This document shows, piece by piece, positions 17,549 to 27,386 of a stretch of 34,268 bases of DNA (within the stretch, counting starts at the first letter, position 1; each line of letters starts with the position of its first letter). Below the pieces are notes generated by a model. It saw only the letters and a list, made by a program, of their open reading frames with translations. It did no database searches and was not told the DNA's origin. The translations under genes and the position numbers were made by a program. The stretch comes from JBMOJK01 sp049315825 (GTDB lineage Bacteria > Patescibacteriota > Gracilibacteria > BD1-5 > UBA2023), in assembly GCA_049315825.1 (NCBI GenBank), contig JBMOJK010000013.1:1-34268 (forward strand), given 5' to 3'.

Positions 17549-20500
17549 AGATTCGGACGATTCGACCATCTACGATTGTATAATCTTCGAGTCTGCGACC
17601 TTCGAGCTTCGCAAGTTCAGCAATTCGTGCTGTATCACCAGCAAGTACCGCCTTTTCTGCTGCATTAATAAGGACAGCATTTGGATTGGTATATCGCTCG
17701 GCAATTACTGCCTTCACTTCCTCACGACTCTTGAGTCCTTCGTATTTTTGTCCTGTCTTTAGATTGGTAAGTGAGAAATCCATGAGCCCCTTGCGCTCTA
17801 CCATGAAATCTTCACCAAGTTTTACAAATGTATTCTTTCCACGAACTTTTGTGGCAGTTGGAGCAAACTGTTCTTCGATTTCTGCAAGGTATGTGTTGAG
17901 TTTTTGAGTTTTAAATTGTGTAGCAAGCGTATTATTTGCTTCACCTACGCGAGAATTTCGAGTGCCGATATTACGTAGTACATCAGCTTCGTGAGCAATA
18001 TTAATTTCACGCACCTCAGCCTCAGATAAAAGTCGACCATTGTGTGGATCTCGCTGTACGCCAGTCGCTCGGTTTACTCGATCCATGAAAGGATTTGATC
18101 GAGATGATGGGGTGCTTGTTGCTGACTGTTTAGATGATGGTGTAGATCCAGCTGAGGTTGGTGTTTCAGTTGGCTCAGCAGAAGCATTAGGCTTTGCTCT
18201 CCCCTTTGGTGCAAGATGTGTATACATCTGCTGGTAGTCAGAAATATTACCAGTTGGAGTCTGAGTGCTATTTCCGATAGGACGCTGTACATAGTCTCCG
18301 CTTACCTGTGACTGATGTATAGTATTTCCATCCATCTTTCATGTCATCATATCTGACGGTGTTCTTCATGATACTGATGTTGCAGTAGTCTGATAGGTTA
18401 ATCCATCTCGCTTTACCGTCATTTCAGTAGATGCTGGCTTGTACGAAGTGCCACCATTAGAATTAATAGGCTGCGGTGTTGCTGTAAAATTTGGAGCAAC
18501 TGGACGAGTTGTGGGCGTAGGTCTTGCAGGAGCTGGTATATCTTCAGGGGCATATACCTTAAAACGTGGAGTATCTTTTGCGACGAGCGGTGCTGGTCGG
18601 GTAGTTGGTGTAGGTTCTAGAACGACTGGCTCTACGCGCATTCCACCATTTGGCTCACGTGAAACCTTGAAAGTATTTATTGCCTTCCCTACTCCTCGGA
18701 AAAGTCCAGCCATGATGAATGCCTGAGCAACTTCCTCTGGTGAGTACGAGGATTTATCATCGAAGGCAAGTCGACTCGTTACCCCTGCAACATTGAGCGC
18801 AGCACCATCGACAACCACCCCCTTTCCAAACTTAACAAAACCATTCCCTGTTCGTGACCACTGTGCAATCTTACTAGTACCTGCAAGGAACTTTGATACT
18901 CCGCCGAGCACTCCCATGAAAAGGATAGAGTCTCCGAAGCCACGTGCGGTATACATATTTTCTCCTTCGATTACTCACTTCATTCATCCGTGCGCGAGTT
19001 CAAACGCTGTTCCCTGTGCAACTGCTTTCCCAGCGAATCCTGCAGCTCATCGCGTAAGTGTATTTACGCGAGATCCGTAGCTTGCATATCGTGCAATACG
19101 AGTTCCCTGAGCTACTACCGCAATTCCATTCACGATAATCGTACCTGCGCCGACTGTAAGGGCACCTGCAGCGATCGCAAGTGCTTCGATCGCGAGCATC
19201 TTTGAGCCCTCTCGTGCAGTGCGTGAAGATACATTGAATGTACCAGTACCCATGATCGACGAAGCAATATCAAGTTCTGGATCGATATGATCTCCCTTCC
19301 AGTTTACCTGCTGCTTGAGTTGACCGCGCAAAACTGCCATTTTAAGTGCCTGGTCCAGACCATTTTCCAAATAAACAGAGTGTGCATACTTAAGTTCATA
19401 GGATTCAAGAGGCTTCTCTATTCCATATCGCTTCTTGAATAATTCAACATAGGTAACAATATTTTTTGCCCAATCTTCCTCAAGTCGTGCCTTCTCGCTC
19501 GCTACTTCACTACGAATATCTGCAGAAAGCTTTGATGAATCTACTGCACCAAGACCTGATTTACTAAAGTCGAGATTCTTTCACTGCTCAAGTATGGCGA
19601 TCATTTTTCATACCTGTTTTTCATCCCAATGCCCGAAGCGCTGTCGAGCAATCATTGATGGAACAAGATCATACTGTCCCAGATCATCTTTGATTGCCTG
19701 GTAAAGCTTGGTACGTCGAGTCTTAGGATTCTTTTCTGAGAATATAGCTTCCAGCACTCGTGCCATTGAAGCATCTAGCTTTAAGATGTCTACAATATCC
19801 TTGTTGGCTAGATTTTTTCCGTCCATGATATATTCGTCAAACAAACTCCAGATTTTTTCAGCTTGAGCTGCATTTTTTGGATGTTCTGCAGTGTATGCCT
19901 CGAGGAAGATTGCAAGATCATCTACATATGCCATGCGTGCTTTTTGTGCTGGCGTAGCTTCTTTTGCTACATCCTCATCTTTCTTGTTAATGAAATTATT
20001 GTACTGGATAGCCTTTGATTTCCCGTCTTTCCCAACGAGGTAGTACGCACCATCACGAAACACTACTGCATCAGTAGACTTAAGAAGGAGCGTTGATCGC
20101 TCAGTTTCTTCAGATTGATCAGCTGATTCTGTTGACTGTTTTTTTTCAGTTTTTTGTGGAGTGACAGGTTTTTGCTCTACTTTTGATGGAGTAGAAGCAG
20201 AAGGTGTGGGAGTTTTTTCTGGCGGATTCTTTTCCTCTGACTTCGAAGTTGGGACTTTTGATTCTGCTGGCTTCTGTGCGGGTTTCGATGGAGCAGATTC
20301 TATAGTCTTGGCAGCAGGCTGTGCTTTTTCTAGGGTAGAAGCTGGAGCATCACTCGACTGCTTCGAAACTGAACCCGCTTGACCCTTCGTTGCATGGACG
20401 ATTTTCTGAGCTGTGTAGGATTTCTTGTCCACAGAATAATTCGTCTGCCCAGAAACTGGAGCATGAAATGGCTGATTTCCCGCAGAGATTTCCTGAGCAA

Positions 20501-20690
20501 GTGCAAGAATAGCCGCACGGCTTTCTGCGGCGAGTTTATTGAACTCTTTTTGGAGTTCTTTCCAGTCCTTTGACTGCCCGTCTTCCCCGAGTCCTGCACG
20601 CAAAATTGCATGAGTGAGTCCATCTCACTTACGGATTTCAAGGTTCTTTTTACTCACTGCTTCCTGTGCGGACTGGATTTTGAACTCCAT
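17547..20690 (-). CDS. Large multidomain protein of unknown function (1047 aa), eight UGA-glycine codons
   Basis: The frame runs from ATG 20690 to TAA 17547-17549 only if UGA is Gly: TGA at 20625, 19608, 19581, 19047, 18984, 18975, 18366 and 18339 (residues 22, 361, 370, 548, 569, 572, 775, 784). I do not recognise the family. Layout: an N-terminal domain with a LysM-like flavour (residues 1-45, RKGDGLTHAILRAG), a Lys/Pro/Ser-rich linker (about 100-175), a helical charged region (about 180-480), a Gly/Ala-rich hydrophobic stretch (about 490-660, with LAIAAGALTVGAGTIIV), a Pro/Thr-rich linker (about 680-870) and a charged C-terminal domain ending DYTIVDGRIVRI. No signal peptide. The Gly/Ala-rich part could insert in a membrane. 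A TTGACA on the minus strand at 20754-20749 may be its -35, but the -10 is poor. Confidence 0.78.
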
Positions 20691-20871
20691 ATGACGGCAT
20701 TTATGTTTTTAAAACGACTATCATTACTTAACTACATATTTCATTTTGTGTCAAAAATCAGGAAGGATCGAAAATATAACATAAAGCAAGATGAAGATAT
20801 TTTTAAATCACCTCCAGATATTAAGAAATTATTAACAATTGGTCGTACACTGCTCATTTGTTTAAATCTAG

Positions 20872-20877
20872 TATATT
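20872..20877 (+). promoter_or_regulatory. -10 element predicting a leaderless TPR-protein transcript
   Basis: TATATT ends exactly 6 nt before the ATG at 20884. No convincing -35 is visible at 16-18 nt. The rest of the 193-nt divergent gap (20691-20883) is AT-rich, and I see no gene in it. Confidence 0.45.
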
Positions 20878-20883
20878 CTTCGT

Positions 20884-22104
20884 ATGAGATATTTTTTTGT
20901 ATTTTTGCTACTCATCAGTGCGCCTGTTCTTACATTTGCAGATGAGATCAAGGTGGAAACTTCGGTGAATCCGGCACGAACACCGAATACGATTACTTCG
21001 GAAAGGGTTTTGGCGCGGGTCAATTATTTCATGAAGAATACAGCAAATGGAAGGTACGCCGAGGCCTTGAGCACGTATCGTGAACTTCTTGCTAAGACGC
21101 AAAGACCAGACATCTTAACTTGAGAATATTTCCTACCCAAGGACATCAATACTCAGATCACCGATGTTTATAAGAAGATCCAAGATGAAAAAAATCCAGA
21201 GAAATTAAGTGAACTGTGCATTACACTCTGAGACCTCTATTACAAGGCCTGAAGTTATCTTTATTTCAAGGATGCACCTGAATTTCAGGTGATGGTCGCA
21301 TATCAATATCTTTCTGCGATTGAGGCGTATGACTACTCAATAAAACTCCACAATACCCCACTTGCCCACAGACAAAAGGCAATCACTATAATGGATATTG
21401 GCGGGTCAAATAAGCTTGCTATTCGTGAATTACAAACTGCTCTTCGTCTCAATAAGCAAGACCCACTCACGCATTACAAGCTCTGAAATGCGTACCATGA
21501 ATCAAAACTCTACCAGCTCGCGATCAGCTCATATCGAAAAGCTCTCAAGATTGATCCCAGCGATGAGCTGAGTTTTCTCAATCTAGCGGTTACGTATTGA
21601 AGCATCAAAGATACCAAAAAGGAAGAAGCTGGATACGAGACTTATCTCAAGACATGCACAAAATATTGCCACATTGCCTACTACAATCAATGACTCAATA
21701 AGAAGCGTGGCGGACAAATCAGTGACGCTATCGAGTTATTTGATAAATCTATCGAGTTCGCAAAGAAGACATACTGAACGCCGTACCGCAATGCCTACGC
21801 TACAAAGGCAGAAGCATTTATGACCGTATGAAAATACCAGGAAGCCCTCGATAATCTTCTTGTAGCAATTCCAGACCCAAAGGAAGAAATAGTCTACACC
21901 ATGAACAATGGGAACTATAATACAGATTTATCCGATACATATCTCGTGCTTGCAGAGTCATACCTTGAGCTTGGAAATACTGATAAAGCTACCAAATATT
22001 TCAAACTTGCACAGAAACAAGGACTTGATAAAGCTCACAAGGCATACTCCGATCAGATAGATCAAAAAATGATCAAAAAGACAGGTAAATCATTCATATC
22101 CTAA
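20884..22104 (+). CDS. Secreted TPR-repeat protein, eight UGA-glycine codons
   Basis: This encodes 406 aa from ATG 20884 to TAA 22102-22104. A signal peptide (residues 1-19, RYFFVFLLLISAPVLTFA) is followed by tetratricopeptide repeats, helical hairpins used for protein-protein contacts. In-frame TGAs are at 21121, 21229, 21250, 21484, 21598, 21691, 21775 and 21829 (residues 80, 116, 123, 201, 239, 270, 298, 316). Several fall on the small-residue positions of the TPR consensus: HYKL-(UGA)-NAYHE before YQLAISSYRKALKIDP, AVTY-(UGA), and FMTV-(UGA)-KYQEALDNLL. The last repeat shows the same position with a normal Gly codon (SYLELGNTDKATKYFKLAQ). It probably scaffolds an envelope complex outside the membrane; the partner is unknown. 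One gene per 51 codons of UGA is the highest density in the window among longer genes. Confidence 0.85.
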
Positions 22105-22136
22105 CTAAAAAACGCCCTTCTGGGCGTTTTTTAGTT
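22103..22136. terminator. Bidirectional terminator between convergent genes
   Basis: AACTAAAAAACGCCC (22103-22117) pairs perfectly with GGGCGTTTTTTAGTT (22122-22136), loop TTCT. It overlaps the stop of the TPR gene and lies 3 nt beyond the end of the M23-SLH gene on the other strand. Confidence 0.92.
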
Positions 22137-22139
22137 CTT

Positions 22140-23330
22140 CTAATTCATCACACTATACACAATACTTGCCACCTCCCCTCTCGTAAGAGCCTGATTGGGG
22201 AGAAAGCCATTATCCGTATCGAGTGCGTCATTGTCGACGACCCAGTTCGCATAGGCAGCAAACCAGTCACTCGATGCAACATCTGATAATCGTACAGCTG
22301 GTGCGTTTGCTGGTGAGAATCCGAGGATACCAAGGATGATCTTGAGACCTTCAGCTCGGGTCACTGGAGCATTCGGACGAAATGTGCCATCTGGATATCC
22401 ACCTATAACAGAGAGCTCACGGGCTTTGTTGATGTATGGGAGAAATGCATTCCCTGCGAATACATCCTTGAAGTATGTAGCCTTATCGGTTGAGAGTGGA
22501 GTTTTTGCAGCATTGAATGCCATCTTGAGGACTTCCGCGCGGCTCACATTGGCGAGTGGAAAGAATTTCCCAGCTTGACCAGAGGCGACACCTGCACGAC
22601 CGAGGAACTGGATCGCAGGTGCGTAGGATGTCGTCGGAGTGACGTCCGAGAACACTACCACATCAGCAATCACTGGCTGTGCAACTGACTGACTTACAAC
22701 ATTGGTTGCGATATGAACTTCAGCAGGTTTTACGATCACTGCAGGTGTTGGCTGACTCGATCCAACGCGATCGAGGAATACGAGCGGATTGACCGTGTAT
22801 CGTTGACCATTTTCGATCCCAAGTCCGCGATTGACCGCTTCCATGAATCCAAGACCGAGTGCCTGTGCATCCTTGAAGGTAAACGGCCAATACGGATGAA
22901 ACGGTGCATCCGCTACGTCGATCTGAAAATGCAGATGTTCTCCCGTCGACTGACCAGTGTTACCAGTTTTCCCGATCACATCACCCTCCGCAACCGTCTG
23001 ACCTTTCGTTACAGAGAGTACAGAGAGGTGTAGATAGTTTGAATAATACGTCGCCTTCTTCCCTGTTGCAGGATCAAGAACATTGTCATGCTGAATTACA
23101 ACGTAATTTCCTTCAGAAGGATTGGAAGTTGCGACAAGCACTGTACCTGAGAGCACGCTATAGACTGTATCATTGGGCGACATTGGGACAATATCTACGC
23201 CTGGGTGACTCCCAGCATTTTCATCATAGTCGCCAGAGAGATAGTTCCCAAGATAAACAGTTGTGTAGGCATTTCCTGTAGCTGCAAGATTGGCAGGATT
23301 GTAGGGTTTTGCTGTGCGAATTGGGTACAT
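22140..23330 (-). CDS. M23 metallopeptidase with three SLH domains
   Basis: Predicted murein endopeptidase held in the envelope by S-layer homology domains. It encodes 396 aa, ends at TAG and has no TGA. M23 (LytM/lysostaphin) fold at about residues 25-145: zinc ligands in SHPGVD (H42, D46) and EHLHFQ (H132, H134), with H101 in YLHLS. Then a Val/Pro linker (190-228) and three SLH repeats (about 225-275, 285-335, 347-393), each with an RAE/RGE motif (VSRAEVLKM, VTRAEGLKI, LTRGEVASI). Odd point: no signal peptide is visible from ATG 23330, although these domains act outside the cell. Upstream in the same frame 14 more codons are open before the TAA that ends the preceding membrane-protein gene. 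It is the last gene of the cell-wall cluster. Confidence 0.88.
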   Translation of the reverse strand: MYPIRTAKPYNPANLAATGNAYTTVYLGNYLSGDYDENAGSHPGVDIVPMSPNDTVYSVLSGTVLVATSNPSEGNYVVIQHDNVLDPATGKKATYYSNYLHLSVLSVTKGQTVAEGDVIGKTGNTGQSTGEHLHFQIDVADAPFHPYWPFTFKDAQALGLGFMEAVNRGLGIENGQRYTVNPLVFLDRVGSSQPTPAVIVKPAEVHIATNVVSQSVAQPVIADVVVFSDVTPTTSYAPAIQFLGRAGVASGQAGKFFPLANVSRAEVLKMAFNAAKTPLSTDKATYFKDVFAGNAFLPYINKARELSVIGGYPDGTFRPNAPVTRAEGLKIILGILGFSPANAPAVRLSDVASSDWFAAYANWVVDNDALDTDNGFLPNQALTRGEVASIVYSVMN

Positions 23331-23372
23331 GTGCGGAAAATTACGCGGATATGATAGCCGAAATTTCTGTAC

Positions 23373-24140
23373 TTATCGAATCGGTTTGAGTGGTGTTTTT
23401 GTATCCTTTGATTCTAAAGTATCCGCTGGGTGCACCACTCATTCTGAAGCCTCAGTATGTACCTCAGTCTTGAGATTGATACGATCAGCGGCAGCCGTTG
23501 CCTGAATCTGATTTTTCATCTCTTCTTTTTGTTCCGGAAGCGTCGAAGAGAAAATCTTATCCGCGAGTCGATCGAGCCATGCTATGAACTTATGACTTGA
23601 GAACCCAGCCAAGAACGTAAACACCGCGTACATATAGATACTCTGGATCGTAATCTCCCCTGCAACTGTTGCGGTCCCCTGAAGCAGTCCGAGTCCGCTG
23701 CGAGCGATAAAAAAAGCAATAATCCCGAGTACACTCGAAAGCACTGGCTGGATAAAAAACCAGTACACCCACGTATGATTGAACCGTCCTACATAGATTT
23801 CAACCGGTACAAGTTTCTGAAACTCAGCATTAGAAATATGTCCGAGCGAATAGTCTTCGTATGCAACACTGTAGAGATTTGCGTATTTCACACTCTGATA
23901 GAAGTCTTTGATCATGAAAGACACTCCACCGATGATCGCGACCGAGAGCATGAGCATGATAACCTTCACCTCTCGGGTGATGCTGTCAGGCAAGATACTA
24001 TTCCCTGACAGCGCAAAGAAATGGTTGATATCAAACGTGATCGAATGGATCGCTACCTGATATGAAGCAAAGAGTAAAAACCCAATCCAGGTAATGATAA
24101 CCACCTTGGCAATAGTGTTTTTTATTTCGAGTCGGTTCAT
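23373..24140 (-). CDS. Four-helix membrane protein of unknown function in the cell-wall cluster
   Basis: This encodes 255 aa from ATG 24140 to TAA 23373-23375. An in-frame TGA at 23439-23441 (residue 234, Gly) extends it by 22 residues. Four membrane helices are visible, roughly at 12-32 (VVIITWIGFLLFASYQVAI), 60-77 (VIMLMLSVAIIGGVSFM), 123-145 (WVYWFFIQPVLSSVLGIIAF) and 163-183. A polar C-terminal tail follows (about 195-255). No family is recognised. It overlaps the end of the upstream hydrolase gene by 19 nt, so the two are probably cotranslated. Its stop lies in the same frame as, and 45 nt before, the start of the M23-SLH gene. Confidence 0.75.
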
Positions 24141-26224
24141 ACAGTGGCTGGTGAGAGAGTAGCATCTGTGAGACTTTTTTTGGTATCTTCGGTAGGATTG
24201 ATGCGGAATTTATAATCATCTTCTACGAATCTACCTTTGAGTGCTGAGAGGCATCGTACCATATTTTCATGCCAGTTCTTTGGGCTTGAAGCATAGATTG
24301 GCTTGTCTTTGTTTCACCATCTTGAGAGATCACTGAGACTTTCATATTGCCCGAGGAATTTGTTGTTGAGCGTCTTCCCCATCCAGTATATACCATCGCG
24401 TGGCGAGATAAACGCTGAAGTGTCTCCAGAGTCTGTATTTCCGATATTTCCGACGTTGTATTGTGTCTTGAGACTACGTCCGAGTCCTGTCTCTGCAAGT
24501 CCGATACACATGAGGAAGCTTGGGTCGAGTTTCGCTTCGACCGCTTCTTCGGTCCATGTATCCCAGTTACGGAAATCTGCACCTGCATAGGTCTTGAGGA
24601 GGTATTTCTGTCGATCTATTTCTGTGTCTCCAGAGATGGCAAATGTATTGTATTTGTCAGTATTTGCCATGTATCCATAGCGGAGTTTAAGGTCTTCAAC
24701 GAATTTGTATTTGTACTTCGTGGCAAGCGACTCAAATCGGAGCTTCGTGAGATCGAGAAGTCGAAGTGGATCGACTGTCTCGCGGTTGTGGTGTACTTCG
24801 AAGTGAAGATGTGCCCCGCTCGTCATAACTCCTGCACCCTTCGTCCCCGGTGCACCTCCTGACTTCGCAAACACCTGCCCCTTATCGATGAAATCAAACT
24901 TCTTCGCAAGGATTTCACTCACATGTCCGTAGACTGTTACATATCCATTTGCATGCTTGATTGCTACATAGCCGTACCCATTCTGAGTTGGCTCGTTGAT
25001 ATAGTACACATATCCCGGTGCTGGAGCGACGATGTTTGTCCCCTGTTCAGTTGGAATATCGATCGCTTCGTGCTCAGATCCTACTGATCCATAGTAGTCC
25101 GCATCCTTGTAGTAAGACGAAATATACTTCGGAGTTACTGGCCATTCGAATGGATTGGCAGCAGTATCATCAAATCCATGATCGCGGAGGTTCTTTTCTG
25201 ATTCGTAATAATCTCGTAGATCAGCACACTTTGGAGGGCTGTTTTTGTCGATGATCACTCCGCCCGTTGCGGTGAGTTTACATTTATGACGGTTCGCAAC
25301 TTCTTGGAATGCTCCGTCGTATGCCGCGATCGCAACCGTGAGTCGATCTTCGACCTTTTGCTCCTTTTCCTGATGATCGGCGATGTATTGATTGAAGAGA
25401 GTTTCCTGCCCCTGAGTAAGTGCGAGAAGCTGGAGTTTGTATGCTTTTTGCTCGTCGAGTTCTACGCGCTTTGCTTCAAGATCTTTCTTGAGAGTGATGA
25501 TCTTGGCCTTATCTTCCTTGAGTGTGGCCGTCTTCACATAGTAATCCTTCACAAGTGCTCGTCGCTCCTCAATGAAGTTCTGACCCGTTACTTCGAGAAT
25601 CGTCTTGAAATGGATATCTGAGAGAATATCCGAGAGATTTCCATCAGAGAGAACGAGCGTTCGGATAACATCGACCTGATTTTCTCCATCGTATACCATG
25701 TCCCCCTTCGAATACAGATACGAAAGATACCCGAGAATCACCTCTTTGTTCGCATCGATACGATCTTGGAGTTCTGCGATATTGCGAATGGTATCAGCAA
25801 TAGTCTTGTTCTTGTCGCGGATGCGCTCTTCTGCATCGGCTACCCCCTGTTCATTTGTGGCAATATTTGTATCGAGATCAGCAAGCATCGTCGTGAGTGT
25901 GAACTTACGAGTCGTGACTTCGAGCTTCTGTTCTTTAAGGGAATTCTTAGCATCTTCGATGCGCTGCTTCATCTGCTCAAGCACGCGGATCTGTGATTCG
26001 CTATCAAAAATCCCGTACTCTTCCTCGGCAGTAAATGGTGCTTTCTCGAAGAGGATTTCTTTCTCGCTTTCTTTGAAATTGTCGAGAATTTTAGCGGTTC
26101 TGGATTTCTTGATGCCGACGAAACTCGTCGAATCTGCATCTGCTGCATATGTAGTAACACTGTGTCAGACTGCACTCACGAAACATACGAGAGCGAGTGA
26201 AAGTGCGGAAATCTTGCGAAACAA
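24122..26224 (-). CDS. Secreted coiled-coil murein hydrolase with M23 and lysozyme-like domains
   Basis: This encodes 700 aa from TTG 26224 to TAA 24122-24124, with TGA at 26165, 24314 and 24137 (residues 20, 637, 696). I chose TTG because it opens a complete signal peptide (FRKISALSLALVCFVSAV), with UGA-Gly inside it; later starts would remove export. Residues about 80-300 form an EnvC-like coiled coil. The M23 domain spans about 370-490, with zinc ligands in SEHEAID (H385, D389) and AHLHFEVH (H472, H474). The C-terminal part (about 545-665) has CIGLAETGLGR with a candidate catalytic Glu578 and YNVGNIGN, resembling lysozyme/glucosaminidase-fold enzymes. One protein could thus cut both peptide and glycan. 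It has its own promoter and heads the cell-wall cluster. The lysozyme-like call is less sure than M23. Confidence 0.87.
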
Positions 26225-26262
26225 GGGTGGGTGGTTTTATTGGTGTATTTGTGGCTTCTGCA

Positions 26263-26291
26263 ATACTAGCACAGTATTTCCACGAGTTCAA
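26263..26291 (-). promoter_or_regulatory. Promoter of the cell-wall cluster
   Basis: On the minus strand, TTGAAC (26291-26286), a 17-nt spacer and TAGTAT (26268-26263), with an extended -10 TG one base upstream of the hexamer. The predicted leader before TTG 26224 is about 32 nt. It lies directly after the rsmG terminator, sharing bases with its T tract. Confidence 0.6.
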
Positions 26292-26316
26292 AAAAACCCC
26301 TTGACGGGAAGGGGTT
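26290..26316 (-). terminator. Terminator of the SPFH-NfeD-rsmG operon
   Basis: AACCCCTT (26295-26302) and AAGGGGTT (26309-26316) form the stem; on the minus strand a seven-T run follows (26296-26290). It abuts the rsmG stop codon at 26317-26319. Confidence 0.85.
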
Positions 26317-26949
26317 CTATGTTCTATCTCGACGGTATACAAATAGTTTTCGTTCTTGGTCTGCAAGTGCGTAGGTGTGTACTGCATCGAGCTTGAGATG
26401 TAACTTGCGCAACATAGGTTCGCCATCCGCGATCTCCTCATCACTGGGGGATTTATAGAGTACGAGCATTCATTTCTCCTTGAGGAACGGCTCTGCCCAA
26501 AGCAGAATCGATGGGAGATACGCCGTCGCACGAGATACTACGAAATCAAATCCCTTGCGATACCCTTCCTGTTTGATCACATCTTCAGCACGTCCGTTTA
26601 CTGCACGGATTCCTTCGAGTTCAAGATCCTGGATGAACGATTCACAGGCTCGTATTTTCTTCCCTACCGAATCCAGCAGAGTGACATCGAGTTCTGGAGT
26701 GAATATCTTGAGTGGAATCCCAGGAAATCCCCCACCCGTTCCGATGTCGAGGATTTTCCCACGAAGCTTTACGAACTTGAGAAGTTCGGCCGAGTCGACG
26801 AAATGCTTCACGATCACTCATTCCTCATCGCGGATCGCTGAGAGATTGGTGTGGGCGTTGTATGCCATGAACGCGGCTAAAAACCGCTGAAAAAGCCCTT
26901 CTTCAAGGGCACTACATTCGATAGATTCTTTCTGAAAATATTCTTTCAC
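26317..26949 (-). CDS. rsmG: 16S rRNA m7G527 methyltransferase
   Basis: SAM-dependent methyltransferase modifying G527 of 16S rRNA (GidB/RsmG family). It encodes 210 aa, the family's usual length, from GTG 26949 to TAG 26317-26319. The SAM-binding motif is LDIGTGGGFPGIPLKI, followed by VTLLDSVGKKI and the VSRATAYLP region. The N-terminal YNAHTNLSAIRDE and the H..DS segment (KHFVDS) fit the family. TGA codons at 26818 (residue 44, just before VIVKHFVDS) and 26470 (residue 160, just after FLKEK) are read as Gly; as stops they would leave a 115-residue core lacking both ends. The start shares one base with the NfeD stop (TAGTG), so the pair is translationally coupled. Confidence 0.93.
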
Positions 26950-27377
26950 TAGAGGAGGGTTACACGTACGATTCCATTGCTGTGTCCTTCGAGGATCACT
27001 TTCTTGCCTGTAGCAAATCCGTCTGTTACTGATCGAGAATCAACGAGATAGTCGACACCATCGATCACAATCTTGTATTCATCGCGAGACTGTTTGAGTA
27101 CAAATGTTTCCCCCACTGATCGGTCGATCCCGATCTTGAGTTCTTCACCTGGCTTACTCGCAAACCATTTCGGGAAGAAATAACAAAACACACCACTCGT
27201 CACCGCAAGGATAATCGCCTGAACGATCCCCACAGATGTCTCACCCGTGAAATACACATATACCGCAAGGATAAATCCTGCAAGACTGATCGAAAGCCCA
27301 TAAAGTGTTCCCGTGAACATCTCGATCATAAGGAAGAATACTCCGACCGAAAGCCAGAATACAAGAAGTTCGTGCAT
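26949..27377 (-). CDS. NfeD-like membrane protein
   Basis: Short NfeD-family protein, 142 aa, ending at TAG, no TGA. The first about 85 residues hold three to four membrane helices (VFWLSVGVFFLMIEMF, LSISLAGFILAVYVYF, AIILAVTSGVFCYFFP). The last about 60 form the soluble OB-fold-like domain (VGETFVLKQSRDEYKIVIDG, then GFATGKKVILEG and IVRVTLL). NfeD proteins pair with SPFH/stomatin proteins, and the gene follows one here after 9 nt, so the two probably form a membrane-organising complex. The start has no Shine-Dalgarno. Confidence 0.88.
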   Translation of the reverse strand: MHELLVFWLSVGVFFLMIEMFTGTLYGLSISLAGFILAVYVYFTGETSVGIVQAIILAVTSGVFCYFFPKWFASKPGEELKIGIDRSVGETFVLKQSRDEYKIVIDGVDYLVDSRSVTDGFATGKKVILEGHSNGIVRVTLL

Positions 27378-27386
27378 GGTTTTGAA

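Noticed and set aside
25982..26224. GTG at 25984 as the start of the murein hydrolase
   Set aside because: It would remove the signal peptide. The TTG at 26224 gives a complete one and fits the promoter at 26263-26291.
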